Positions 1 to 7,431 of a stretch of DNA of 27,731 nt are shown piece by piece; positions within the stretch are counted from its first letter, which is position 1; every line of letters starts with the position of its first letter. The position numbers and the translations under genes are program-made. The notes beneath the pieces were generated by a model. That model was not told where the DNA came from and did not search any database. It worked only from the letters and a program-made list of their open reading frames with translations. Source of the stretch: Methanobacteriota archaeon. GTDB taxonomy: Archaea > Thermoplasmatota > Thermoplasmata > RBG-16-68-12. The stretch is from the NCBI GenBank assembly GCA_005878635.1, contig VBLS01000008.1, positions 1 to 27,731 of the forward strand. Direction: 5' to 3'.

Positions 1-3000
1 GGCGAGCAAGGCAGACTGCGTAACCGTGCCGTCCTTCCCGCGAAGCTCGACGAGTCGATCCGCGCCGATGCCGCCGATGGAATACCCGCTGAAGGTGTTG
101 TTGTCGATGTCGAGGAACATCCGGATCGCATCGTCTCCGAGGACGGGAGGTCGGTTGTCCGGGCCGATGTACACGCTTACCGATCGTCCGGCGTAGGGAG
201 CTGGGAACGTAGATGGTATCGTCGTGTTGAGCCAGTAGTCCGTGCCGCCGGGGCAGCCGTAATCGATGATGCCATCGCCGTCGACGTCGCAATTCGTCTG
301 CGCGTCCGGTGTCCCGTCGTTGTTGAAGTCGTACGGCATCGGGTCTGCGGTGTCGGGCACGCCGTCCCGATCCGTGTCTGCCAGGGACGTCGAATTTTGG
401 GGAGGCGCCTCCCGGGGGTTTTCCGGCGTTGACGTGCCCGCAAGGATTCGACCCGAGACGCCGGCGTACAAGAACGTCGCGGTCCCGTTTTGCAGTGCGC
501 CATAGTGCGTGAGATCGATGTCCGGATTGCCCCGCGGTGCGACATCGTTCGTCGGGTCCGCCGAGAGCGCGTTCCACTCGTCGAAGGCGCCATCGACTCG
601 AGGCGCTACCGGGACAACGCCAAGGTAGCCGAGCGCGCGCACGCCCGGGTTTTCACGGAGGGCCACCACGCCCCCACTGACACCAAATGGGTGGATCGAC
701 GGTAGCTGGATTCCGAACGTTTCCCCGGTCGTCGAAGCAAAATCGCCGACGACGAACAAGATGGTCGGTGCGCCGACCGCAATCTGGACCGGCGCGAAGG
801 AGAATCGGACACTCGGAGAGACTGGAGCAGCTTGAGCGAGCAGGCTGGTACTGTCCGTCAGGCGGAGAGAAGTCGCAACGTTCGCGGGGGCGGTGCCAGC
901 AATTTCCACCTGGAGTGAATTGAGACTGACTGGCCGGCCATGCGCCGTCAGGGTGAGCCGGAGGAGCGGCACGTCATTGCCCGCGATGACGTCAGGGACT
1001 TGAGGATCGGACACGATGGACAGGGTCCCGAAACCCGGGCTCACGGGGAAACCCCCTTGGTCGACCTGCTTGTCCCACGAGACCGTGTGCACGGTCGCGA
1101 CGAGCGGCACCGAGCTCGGGACGCCGGCGAGCCACTGAGCCTCGACCTCGATCCGGGATCCGCTCGCGGCGGCCGGCGTGGAGGTCCCCTTAATCCATCC
1201 GCTCCAGTCCCTTTGGTTCCGGTTCGAGTCGAATTCCCAAAGCGTGCTGGACTGGACTCTCCCGGCATAGCCAGAAACCTCGATCATCCGATCCGCGCCA
1301 AGGCCGTCGATGCGGTAACCGGTCGATGTGGATCCGTCAATGTCGATGAAGATCCTGACCGTGTCCATGGTCCCTGGAGAAGGGCCGCCTCCCATCAGGG
1401 CGGATCCCGCGACCTCCACGAAGAAGGCAATGGACCCGAGGTTCGGTACGACGCCGAAACGGACGAGGTCCACGTTCGGATTCAGCACACCACCGGACGC
1501 CATCGCTTCCGTGGCAACGCCCGCCCAGTCACTGAACTGCCCGTCGATCTGGATCGGAGATTGGGGCCCGTTGTACGGCGGTACAAAGAACAAAGGCATG
1601 AGGAGGAGGCCGACCACGACGAGCGGGATCACATACAGCTTCCATCCGGCCGTCCGCACCATGCCTCGGAAGCCCGAGGACCGGAGGCCCATTCTTCGGA
1701 TTCCCGCGAGGCCGTTGGTGAGCCCATTGGTCCGACCCAGGCCGTTGGTGAGTCCGTTCGTGCGGCCCAGTCCGTTCGTGAGACCGTTGGTCCGCCCGAG
1801 GCCGTTGGTCAGGCCATTCGTACGGCCGAGGCCGTTCGTCAACCCGTTGGTCCGGCCCATGCCGTTCGTGAGCCCGTTCGTCCGACCCATGCCATTGGTC
1901 AGTCCGTTCGTCCGTCCGCGGAGTCCGTTCGTCCGGCCCTTCAGACCGTTCGTCATGCCGGCCCGCGAGCGGGGGCTGCGGGAGAAGACCAGCCCGTTCG
2001 TGAGACCCTTCTTCGGGATCGGCTTCGGTTCGGGCCTGGGCGCCGGTTTCGGCAGCGGCTCGCGATCCGGTTTCTTTTCGGACTCGCCTCCCGCCGGGAC
2101 CGACTTGCCTTCGCCGAACTCCTCCTCCACCATCTCCTGAATCGCGGCCCGGCCGAGGTCCTCGAGTTCGTCCTCGAGGGTCTCCGGGGCGGCGAACTTC
2201 ACGCCGCAGCGGAGGCACACCGTCGCATCGACCGCGACGGGAGCGTCGCACATGGGACATGGGACGGTCGCCGCCGCGGGAGCCGCCTCCGCCTGCTCCG
2301 CTTGCTGCGCGCGCAGACGGCTCTGCCGGGCTCGGTCCGCCTCACCGAGGCGGGCGTGGAGCTTCGTCTTCAGGACCCAGAGGCCCGGGTACGCGGGATC
2401 GAGCTCCGAGAGCCGATCGAGGGATTGCAAGGCCCCGCGAGGATCGTCGAGGGTGGCCTGGGCGGCCGCCATCGCGAACAGGGCGTCTGCGTCCTTGGGG
2501 TCCAGCTTGAGCCGCTCGCGGGCGATCTGCATGATGAGGGAGAGCCTCCGGGCCCTCTCTTCCTGGGACTCGAGGACGCTCCCTTCCGCGGCGACCCCCG
2601 CGACCGCACCGCCCTTGGGGGACTCGCGCACCACTTGCATCCCGGTCTCCGTCATCTCGAGGACCCGGAACGTTGGGTCCGGAGTCGTGTCCCTCAGATG
2701 GAGGACTCCGATCTTCCGGAGGATCCGGTCCCCGCTACGGGTACGTTCGATCTCGATCACGCCGTCGAAGGGCTGGAGGAGCGTGGTCACCTCGGGCCCG
2801 GAGTGCATGTCCTTCTCCAGCAGCACGAGGCTCGTGAATCCGTGCCGATCGAACTTCCTCTTCGCGCTCTGCGCGAAGGCGTAGACCTGCGTGAGCTCGT
2901 ACGCATTCATCGCCGGAGACAGCAGCTCGATGACGGACCGGCAGCCCTTTTCCCCCGAAAGGGCGGCCATCGCGCGGCTCAGGGCCACGCCGAGGTTCGT

Positions 3001-3342
3001 GAGATCGATCGAGGAACGGACGACGATGCCGCGCTCTTCCACGTCAGTGACCGTCTCCTCGCTCCACGAGTACCAGTCCACGATGCGCAGTCGGTTCTCG
3101 CGCGTGACCGCGTCGATGTCGACGCCCAGGCCGCGGAGATCCGAGAGGACCGCATCAGGCGACTGCGACGAGATCAGGACCAGCCCGCTCGCCCCGGACT
3201 TCAGGCCCTCCGCGAGGAACGTGAGGGCGAAGCGCAATTTCTCCTGGCCCGGCGGGCCCTGAAGCACGACGCTGGAGCCGGCGGGCAGGCCACCCTGGAC
3301 CATGGCGTCAAATCCCGAAATGCCCGTTGCCAGCCGCGCCAT
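1..3342 (-). CDS. Pseudo-KaiC/RAD55-like, zinc ribbon, repeat linker, membrane helix and extracellular CBM9/DOMON-like fusion protein (C-terminus beyond window)
   Basis: I read this frame triplet by triplet and it stays open from the ATG at 3342 to base 1, at least 1114 codons. Residues 1 to about 260 resemble a KaiC/RAD55 RecA-fold domain (starts MARLATGISGFDAMVQGGLP). The Walker A is GPPGQEKL, without the Thr/Ser after Lys. About 270-345 looks TPR-like. CPMC (362-365) and CLRC (376-379) form a zinc ribbon. A basic, Pro-rich stretch leads into seven decapeptides (476-545). One hydrophobic helix lies at about 569-588. Two similar outer modules follow, opening with IDGQFSDW (about 599) and VDGAFDEW (about 916); IDGxFxDW is typical of CBM9/DOMON-like domains. 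Asp-rich thrombospondin-type-3 repeats lie at about 989-1035. Predicted topology is N-terminus inside, C-terminus outside. It follows the winged-helix gene by 5 bases. Function is unknown; sensing across the membrane is inference. Some zinc-ribbon and repeat fusions of this kind may be split in other genomes. Confidence 0.8.
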   Translation of the reverse strand, partial: MARLATGISGFDAMVQGGLPAGSSVVLQGPPGQEKLRFALTFLAEGLKSGASGLVLISSQSPDAVLSDLRGLGVDIDAVTRENRLRIVDWYSWSEETVTDVEERGIVVRSSIDLTNLGVALSRAMAALSGEKGCRSVIELLSPAMNAYELTQVYAFAQSAKRKFDRHGFTSLVLLEKDMHSGPEVTTLLQPFDGVIEIERTRSGDRILRKIGVLHLRDTTPDPTFRVLEMTETGMQVVRESPKGGAVAGVAAEGSVLESQEERARRLSLIMQIARERLKLDPKDADALFAMAAAQATLDDPRGALQSLDRLSELDPAYPGLWVLKTKLHARLGEADRARQSRLRAQQAEQAEAAPAAATVPCPMCDAPVAVDATVCLRCGVKFAAPETLEDELEDLGRAAIQEMVEEEFGEGKSVPAGGESEKKPDREPLPKPAPRPEPKPIPKKGLTNGLVFSRSPRSRAGMTNGLKGRTNGLRGRTNGLTNGMGRTNGLTNGMGRTNGLTNGLGRTNGLTNGLGRTNGLTNGLGRTNGLTNGLGRTNGLTNGLAGIRRMGLRSSGFRGMVRTAGWKLYVIPLVVVGLLLMPLFFVPPYNGPQSPIQIDGQFSDWAGVATEAMASGGVLNPNVDLVRFGVVPNLGSIAFFVEVAGSALMGGGPSPGTMDTVRIFIDIDGSTSTGYRIDGLGADRMIEVSGYAGRVQSSTLWEFDSNRNQRDWSGWIKGTSTPAAASGSRIEVEAQWLAGVPSSVPLVATVHTVSWDKQVDQGGFPVSPGFGTLSIVSDPQVPDVIAGNDVPLLRLTLTAHGRPVSLNSLQVEIAGTAPANVATSLRLTDSTSLLAQAAPVSPSVRFSFAPVQIAVGAPTILFVVGDFASTTGETFGIQLPSIHPFGVSGGVVALRENPGVRALGYLGVVPVAPRVDGAFDEWNALSADPTNDVAPRGNPDIDLTHYGALQNGTATFLYAGVSGRILAGTSTPENPREAPPQNSTSLADTDRDGVPDTADPMPYDFNNDGTPDAQTNCDVDGDGIIDYGCPGGTDYWLNTTIPSTFPAPYAGRSVSVYIGPDNRPPVLGDDAIRMFLDIDNNTFSGYSIGGIGADRLVELRGKDGTVTQSALLA
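1708..1917 (-). repeat. Seven 30-bp tandem repeats encoding GRTNGLTNG(L/M)
   Basis: Seven consecutive 30-bp units encode the decapeptide GRTNGLTNGL or GRTNGLTNGM with no other residue change. Degenerate relatives (MTNGLKGRTNGLR) extend the region toward the N-terminal side to about 1960. Differences between units are nearly all at third codon positions (Thr ACC/ACG, Asn AAC/AAT, Gly GGC/GGG/GGA/GGT). The array is therefore kept by selection on the peptide and is not a fresh duplication. It sits between the zinc ribbon and the membrane helix, so it is probably an extended cytoplasmic linker or interaction segment. Confidence 0.9.
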
Positions 3343-3347
3343 GCGAA

Positions 3348-3968
3348 TCACGATTCCAGAGGCCGGGTCAGGCCGCAGCGGTAGGCCAGGTCGGGATAGA
3401 GGGTCATCGCGTCGCGGAGGGCGGCCTGGAACACGCCCTTCGCCGGGACTTCGCCGAGACCCTGCTCGCACACGGACCACAAGTCCCGGTGGACCTCGGC
3501 CACCAATTCGCGAAGGTAGTCGAGGCCTCCTTGCGCGCCGACGATCATCTGGTCGAACACGGCCCTCCGGAGTTCCTGATGGTCCGTGGTCAGCCGGTGC
3601 TCCATCTCCGTCTGGATCGTGGGCGCGCCGAAGGACCGGATTTTCTCGAAGAGGGATTGGAAATACACGACGTAGAAGTCGACCACTTCGCGGAGCGGAC
3701 CGGCGTCGTCGGAAAGGTCGACGTCGAACCGGAGATGCGAGGACCGGAGGCGATACTCGAACGTCCGAGAATCGTGGGCCTGCCGCTCCACGAGCCCGAG
3801 CTCGGCGAAGCGCTGCAGGAACTTGGACGCGGTCGTGGTGTGGATGTCGAGCGTCCGGGCGACCTCGCTCGAGAGATGCCAATTCCCGTCCCGCAGGGAT
3901 CGCAGGATCGAGAGGCTGTGCTCCCCCGAGAGGAGCCCGATCGCCTGCTGGAAGGTCTGCTGATCCAT
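3348..3968 (-). CDS. Winged-helix (ArsR/MarR-like) transcriptional regulator
   Basis: This is a cytoplasmic DNA-binding protein of 206 residues when begun at the ATG at 3968 (MDQQTFQQAIGLLSGEHSL). The frame is open further upstream to 4085, but that part has the composition of non-coding sequence, so I prefer the internal ATG. Residues about 12-70 form a winged helix-turn-helix: LSILRSLRDGNWHLSSEVAR, then TTASKFLQRFAELGLVER and a wing with TFEYRL. The rest is helical and may mediate dimerisation or ligand sensing. No metal-binding cysteine motif like that of classical ArsR is seen. The gene ends 5 bases before the membrane pseudo-KaiC gene, so the two are probably co-transcribed. An imperfect inverted repeat lies just before its start. 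The ligand is unknown. Confidence 0.8.
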   Translation of the reverse strand: MDQQTFQQAIGLLSGEHSLSILRSLRDGNWHLSSEVARTLDIHTTTASKFLQRFAELGLVERQAHDSRTFEYRLRSSHLRFDVDLSDDAGPLREVVDFYVVYFQSLFEKIRSFGAPTIQTEMEHRLTTDHQELRRAVFDQMIVGAQGGLDYLRELVAEVHRDLWSVCEQGLGEVPAKGVFQAALRDAMTLYPDLAYRCGLTRPLES

Positions 3969-4265
3969 GGGAGAACCTACCTTCGGAGCGCGTTCGACGC
4001 AACCGAAGTCTATGCATCGTGGAGTCAGGGAGTTCATAAGCTGTCCCCCGGAATTCTCACGTGCGATTATTGTTGGGCAGAACATGACAATTCGGCGGCC
4101 GGGATCCGGACGGACGTCCCGCGGACCTCGACCGGTGCTCGATCGATTGACTTACGGGCGCCGGCGCTAAGCAAGGTTGAAGTACGGGCACCCGATTGGG
4201 GCCGCCCACGGCCGTCCCCGCCTCCTGAACGCTCCTTCGCCCGCGGCCTGGCGCGAGGCCCCGCG
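3969..4265. other. Intergenic region between divergent regulator gene and rpoK
   Basis: No convincing gene or RNA lies here. Next to the regulator start, bases 3981-4008 form an imperfect inverted repeat with outer arms CTTCGG/CCGAAG and inner arms GCGT/ACGC around TCG. It could be an operator for the winged-helix protein or a 5' leader hairpin. Possible weak TATA-like strings exist on the minus strand (CTTATGAA near 4036-4043), but none has a good upstream element. On the rpoK side no clear promoter could be picked out, and no T-arm or D-arm of a tRNA is present. Confidence 0.4.
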
Positions 4266-4439
4266 ATGCGCTACACCCGATTCGAGAAAGCCCGGATCAT
4301 CGGAGCGCGGGCCCTGCAAATCAGCATGGGTTCGCCGATCCTCATCGACGTCCCGACGGGGGTGGTCGACCCGATCGAGATCGCCTGGATCGAGTTCAAC
4401 AGCGGGGCCATCCCGATCACGGTGAAGCGGGAGACCTAG
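4266..4439 (+). CDS. rpoK: DNA-directed RNA polymerase subunit K (Rpb6/omega homologue)
   Basis: The 57-residue product begins MRYTRFEKARIIGARALQIS and ends in an ITVKRET-like tail. This matches the conserved core of archaeal RpoK: TRFEKARIIGARALQ, then a hydrophobic MGSPILI strand, a DPIEIA helix and a final GAIPITVKR strand. RpoK clamps the largest-subunit region of RNA polymerase and helps assembly, like bacterial omega. The length is normal for the family. The frame is open far upstream, but that part is Pro/Arg-rich with no family resemblance and offers no ATG, GTG or TTG close by, so the ATG at 4266 is preferred. It lies apart from the rpoA1/rpoA2 block at the other end of the window and is followed by the promoter region of the small heat-shock gene. 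Confidence 0.93.
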   Translation: MRYTRFEKARIIGARALQISMGSPILIDVPTGVVDPIEIAWIEFNSGAIPITVKRET

Positions 4440-4470
4440 CGCGCCTCTGGTCGACTCTCCCACAAGATGC

Positions 4471-4486
4471 CAACAAGCGGTTGTTG
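4471..4486. promoter_or_regulatory. Perfect palindrome CAACAA-GCGG-TTGTTG upstream of hsp20
   Basis: Arms of six bases, CAACAA and TTGTTG, flank a GCGG spacer. The palindrome sits 31 bases after the rpoK stop and about 18 bases before the BRE of the hsp20 promoter. In archaea this upstream position suits an activator or heat-shock regulator site. It could instead be a short transcript-end hairpin for rpoK, though no pyrimidine run follows it. Confidence 0.45.
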
Positions 4487-4503
4487 TAATGATGAGCTCG
4501 AAT

Positions 4504-4518
4504 CGAATTGTTTATATA
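4504..4518 (+). promoter_or_regulatory. BRE and TATA box of hsp20
   Basis: The sequence CGAATTG followed by TTTATATA (TATA at 4511-4518) matches the archaeal BRE/TATA consensus better than anything else in the window. Initiation is expected near 4540. The 5' leader of about 30 bases carries GGAGGTG at 4558-4564, a strong ribosome-binding site 7 bases before the ATG at 4572. This differs from the leaderless pattern of several other genes here. Confidence 0.85.
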
Positions 4519-4571
4519 GAACTGCATACAGATAAATACGGCCGCCAAGTCAACCTTGGAGGTGGATCACC

Positions 4572-5078
4572 ATGGAGCGCAAGACCAAGACCAATGCAGC
4601 TGCCAAGGAGACGAGCCTGGCGAAGACGACCTCGCCTTTCGCCTGGTTCGATGAAGTGGACCGATGGTTCGACAGCTTCCGCCGGAGCTTCGAGGACCGG
4701 TTCTGGGGCGGCTCCCTCGCCCGAGTGACTGGGCCCGACGCGGCGGTGCGCGAGCCCCTCGTCGACTTGATCGACAAGGGATCCGAATTCGTCGTGCGGG
4801 CCGAACTGCCCGGCGTGGCGAAGGAGGACGTCGACCTGACCGTCACCTCCGACGGCATCGAGGTCCGGGCGGAGTCGAAGCGATCCCGCGAGGAGGACGA
4901 GAAGGACTACTTCTACTCCGAGCGGACGTACCAGGCCCTCCGGCGCGTCCTGAGCTTCCCGGAGGAGGTCAAGGCCGACCTTGCCTCCGCGACGCTGAAG
5001 GACGGAATCCTCGAGGTCCGGATCCCGAAGAGGGAGCCGACGCCCGAGAAGAAGCCCGTCAAGGTGCCCGTCGACTGA
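4572..5078 (+). CDS. hsp20: Small heat-shock protein, Hsp20/alpha-crystallin family
   Basis: This is a 168-residue ATP-independent holdase that binds unfolding proteins in the cytoplasm as large oligomers. The N-terminal 60 residues are variable, with aromatic patches (WFDEVDRWFDSFRRSFEDRFW). The alpha-crystallin domain runs from about 55 to 155 and contains EFVVRAELPGVAKEDVDLTV, a YFYSERTYQALRRVLSFPEEV segment and the LKDGILEVRIPK strand typical of the family. The C-terminus VKVPVD offers an IXI-like V-x-V contact. It has its own strong promoter, a canonical ribosome-binding site, and a terminator hairpin that overlaps its stop codon, so it looks like a single-gene unit. The Cdc48 unfoldase gene follows, which makes this a protein quality-control neighbourhood. 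Confidence 0.95.
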   Translation: MERKTKTNAAAKETSLAKTTSPFAWFDEVDRWFDSFRRSFEDRFWGGSLARVTGPDAAVREPLVDLIDKGSEFVVRAELPGVAKEDVDLTVTSDGIEVRAESKRSREEDEKDYFYSERTYQALRRVLSFPEEVKADLASATLKDGILEVRIPKREPTPEKKPVKVPVD

Positions 5079-5103
5079 ACGGGCACCCCTTTCCTTTCTT
5101 TCC
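5063..5103 (+). terminator. Hairpin plus pyrimidine tract ending the hsp20 transcript
   Basis: A 9-base stem, GGTGCCCGT (5063-5071) with ACGGGCACC (5079-5087), encloses a 7-base loop that contains the TGA stop codon. It is followed directly by CCTTTCCTTTCTTTCC (5088-5103). The layout resembles a bacterial intrinsic terminator with a pyrimidine run in place of a pure U run. Archaeal termination mainly needs the T-rich tract, so the hairpin may also protect the 3' end. Confidence 0.65.
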
Positions 5104-5199
5104 GATGCCGGCAGGTTTCGACATGACTTCAAGTAATCCCGTTTCGTTGCGAAGCGCCGCTCCCTCCGTTCCGACGGAAGGGGCAGGAGCCTGAGACCG

Positions 5200-7392
5200 A
5201 TGGCCACGGGCCGTGAGAAGTTCCTCCGGGTCGCGGAAGCGAAGCCCGCCGACGCGGGCCGCGGGGTCGTCCACCTGGATCCCGAGGTCATGAAGATCCT
5301 CGATCTGAAGGAAGGCGACGTCGTCCTGATCCTGGGCGCGAAGGCCACCGCCGCCGGCGTGCGCCGCGGATATCCCGAGGACGCGAACCGCGGGGTGATC
5401 CGCATGGACGGGATGCAACGCCGCAACGCCGGGGTGGGGATCGACGACAAGGTCGGCCTGAAGAAGGCCTTGGCGCGACCGGCCGAGAAGGTGTCCCTCG
5501 CACCGACGGAGCCGATCCGCATCATGGGCGGGGAAGAGTACATGGCCCAGGTCCTCCAGGGACGCGTCATCACGCGCGGGGATGTCCTGAGCGTGAGCGT
5601 GATGGGTCGCAAGTTCGAGTTCGTCGTTACGTCGTTCTCGCCGGGAGCCGACGCCGTCCTCGTCGAATCGGGCACGGAAATCAAGATCGCGGAGAAGCCG
5701 ACGAAAGAGGAAGGGGCGAAGGTCCCGAAGGTCGACTACGAGGACATCGGCGGGCTGGGCTCCGAGGTCCGGAAGGTCCGCGAGATGATCGAGCTCCCGC
5801 TGCGCCATCCGGAGCTGTTCGAGCGGCTCGGCGTCGAGGCGCCGAAAGGCGTCCTCCTCCATGGCCCTCCGGGGACCGGGAAGACCCTGCTCGCGAAGGC
5901 CGTCGCCTCGGAGACGAACGCGAACTTCCATTCGATCTCGGGCCCCGAGATCATGTCCAAATTCTACGGACAGAGCGAGGAGAACCTCCGAGACATCTTC
6001 AAGCAGGCCGAGGAAAACGCCCCGAGCATCATCTTCATCGACGAATTGGACAGCATCGCACCGAAGCGGGACGAGGTCACCGGCGAGGTCGAGCGACGGG
6101 TGGTCGCGCAGCTCCTTGCGCTCATGGACGGACTGCAGGCCCGCGGGAAGGTCGTGGTCATCGGCGCGACGAACCGGCCGAACGCCCTCGACCCTGCCCT
6201 GCGCCGGCCGGGGCGCTTCGACCGCGAGATCGAGATCGGGGTCCCCGACCGCGACGGGCGGCTGGAGATCCTCCAGATCCACACGAGGGGCATGCCCCTC
6301 GCGAAGGACGTCGACTTGTCCGAACTCGCCGGCTTCACGCATGGGTACGTCGGCGCGGACATGTCCGCCCTCTGCAAGGAGGCCGCGATGCGATCGCTCC
6401 GGCGGATCCTCCCGGAGATCGACATCCAGGTCGACTACGTCCCGCCCGACGTGCTCAATCGTCTCGAGGTCACTCGCGACGACTTCCTCCAGGCCTACCG
6501 GGAGCTCGAGCCGTCAACGATGCGCGAGGTGCTCATCGAGAAGCCGAACGTCCGATGGGACGACATCGGAGGCCTCGACGAGGCGAAGCAGGAGTTGCGG
6601 GAGTCGATCGAATGGCCCCTCAAGATGAACAAGTTGTTCGCCCACTTCGACGCGCGACCGCCCCGCGGCATCATGTTGTACGGCCCGCCGGGCACCGGCA
6701 AGACGCTGCTCGCGAAGGCCGTGGCCACGGAGGCGGAGGCGAACTTCATCTCCGTGCGCGGGCCGGAGTTCCTGAGCAAGTGGGTCGGGGAATCCGAGCG
6801 CACCGTCCGCGAGACGTTCCGCAAGGCCAAGACGGCGGCCCCTTGCATCATCTTCTTCGACGAGATCGACGCGATTACCCCGGTCCGCGGGGGAAGCTCC
6901 GACTCGCAAGTCACGGAGCGGGTCATCTCGCAGATCCTCACGGAGATGGATGGGCTCGAGGAGCTCCACAACGTGACCGTAATCGCGGCGACGAACCGGA
7001 TGGACCTCGTGGACACCGCCCTCCTGCGGCCGGGACGGTTCGACCGGCACATCTACATCTCCCCGCCGGACCTGGCGACCCGCAGGGCCATCCTGGAGAT
7101 CCACACGAAGAAGAAGCCCTTGGGGAAGGACGTCGATCTGGACGACCTCGCGAAGCGGACGGACAAGTACACGGGCGCGGAGATCGCCGCGGTCTGCAAC
7201 GAAGCGTCGATGCTCGCGATTCGCGAGTATGCCCTGAAGTTCCCGAAGCTGGACGAGTCGGCCCTGAAAAAGGTGTCCGTCGAGAAGCGGCACTTCGACG
7301 CGGCGATGAAGAAGATCCAACCGCAGACCGGCGACGCGTCGCTCTATAGTCGGATGCCGTCCCGATTCCCGCGGAGTCCGGAAGTCAGCTAG
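5200..7392 (+). CDS. cdc48: Cdc48/VCP-like AAA+ unfoldase
   Basis: This 730-residue hexameric ATPase unfolds tagged or aggregated proteins and may feed the proteasome. The N-terminal substrate and cofactor domain (about 1-180) has the double-psi-barrel start GRGVVHLDPEVMKILDLKEGD. D1 carries Walker A GPPGTGKT at 222-229 and Walker B ending in Asp281-Glu282. D2 carries Walker A GPPGTGKT at 495-502 and Walker B Asp554-Glu555. Arg-finger-bearing LRRPGRFDR and LLRPGRFDR motifs are present in D1 and D2. All catalytic residues are intact and the length is normal. The C-terminus lacks a terminal hydrophobic-Tyr-x motif for direct proteasome docking. The ATG at 5200 has a weak AGGAG about 10 bases upstream. 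It follows hsp20 with an intervening terminator, so it probably has its own promoter within 5104-5199. Confidence 0.97.
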   Translation: MATGREKFLRVAEAKPADAGRGVVHLDPEVMKILDLKEGDVVLILGAKATAAGVRRGYPEDANRGVIRMDGMQRRNAGVGIDDKVGLKKALARPAEKVSLAPTEPIRIMGGEEYMAQVLQGRVITRGDVLSVSVMGRKFEFVVTSFSPGADAVLVESGTEIKIAEKPTKEEGAKVPKVDYEDIGGLGSEVRKVREMIELPLRHPELFERLGVEAPKGVLLHGPPGTGKTLLAKAVASETNANFHSISGPEIMSKFYGQSEENLRDIFKQAEENAPSIIFIDELDSIAPKRDEVTGEVERRVVAQLLALMDGLQARGKVVVIGATNRPNALDPALRRPGRFDREIEIGVPDRDGRLEILQIHTRGMPLAKDVDLSELAGFTHGYVGADMSALCKEAAMRSLRRILPEIDIQVDYVPPDVLNRLEVTRDDFLQAYRELEPSTMREVLIEKPNVRWDDIGGLDEAKQELRESIEWPLKMNKLFAHFDARPPRGIMLYGPPGTGKTLLAKAVATEAEANFISVRGPEFLSKWVGESERTVRETFRKAKTAAPCIIFFDEIDAITPVRGGSSDSQVTERVISQILTEMDGLEELHNVTVIAATNRMDLVDTALLRPGRFDRHIYISPPDLATRRAILEIHTKKKPLGKDVDLDDLAKRTDKYTGAEIAAVCNEASMLAIREYALKFPKLDESALKKVSVEKRHFDAAMKKIQPQTGDASLYSRMPSRFPRSPEVS

Positions 7393-7431
7393 GGCGGCAG
7401 GATTAAGTCGCAGGGCGAAGAATCGCCGACG

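Noticed and set aside
1708..1917. Regular 30-bp repeats suggestive of a CRISPR array
   Set aside because: The units are contiguous with no spacers, they code for a decapeptide in frame, and their differences are synonymous.
940..3384. Long plus-strand open frame (814 codons)
   Set aside because: It is antisense to the pseudo-KaiC fusion. Its composition is Arg/Gly/Pro/His-rich with no domain, and it exists because the GC-rich opposite strand and the 30-bp repeat (a multiple of three) leave several frames open.
3327..4265. Upstream extension of the rpoK frame to a 370-residue product
   Set aside because: Most of it is antisense to the winged-helix gene. Only the last 57 residues resemble a protein family.
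5105..5194. Possible 29-codon leader ORF before cdc48
   Set aside because: It has no ribosome-binding site, no recognisable content, and occupies a stretch likely to contain the cdc48 promoter. It could be real, but nothing supports it.
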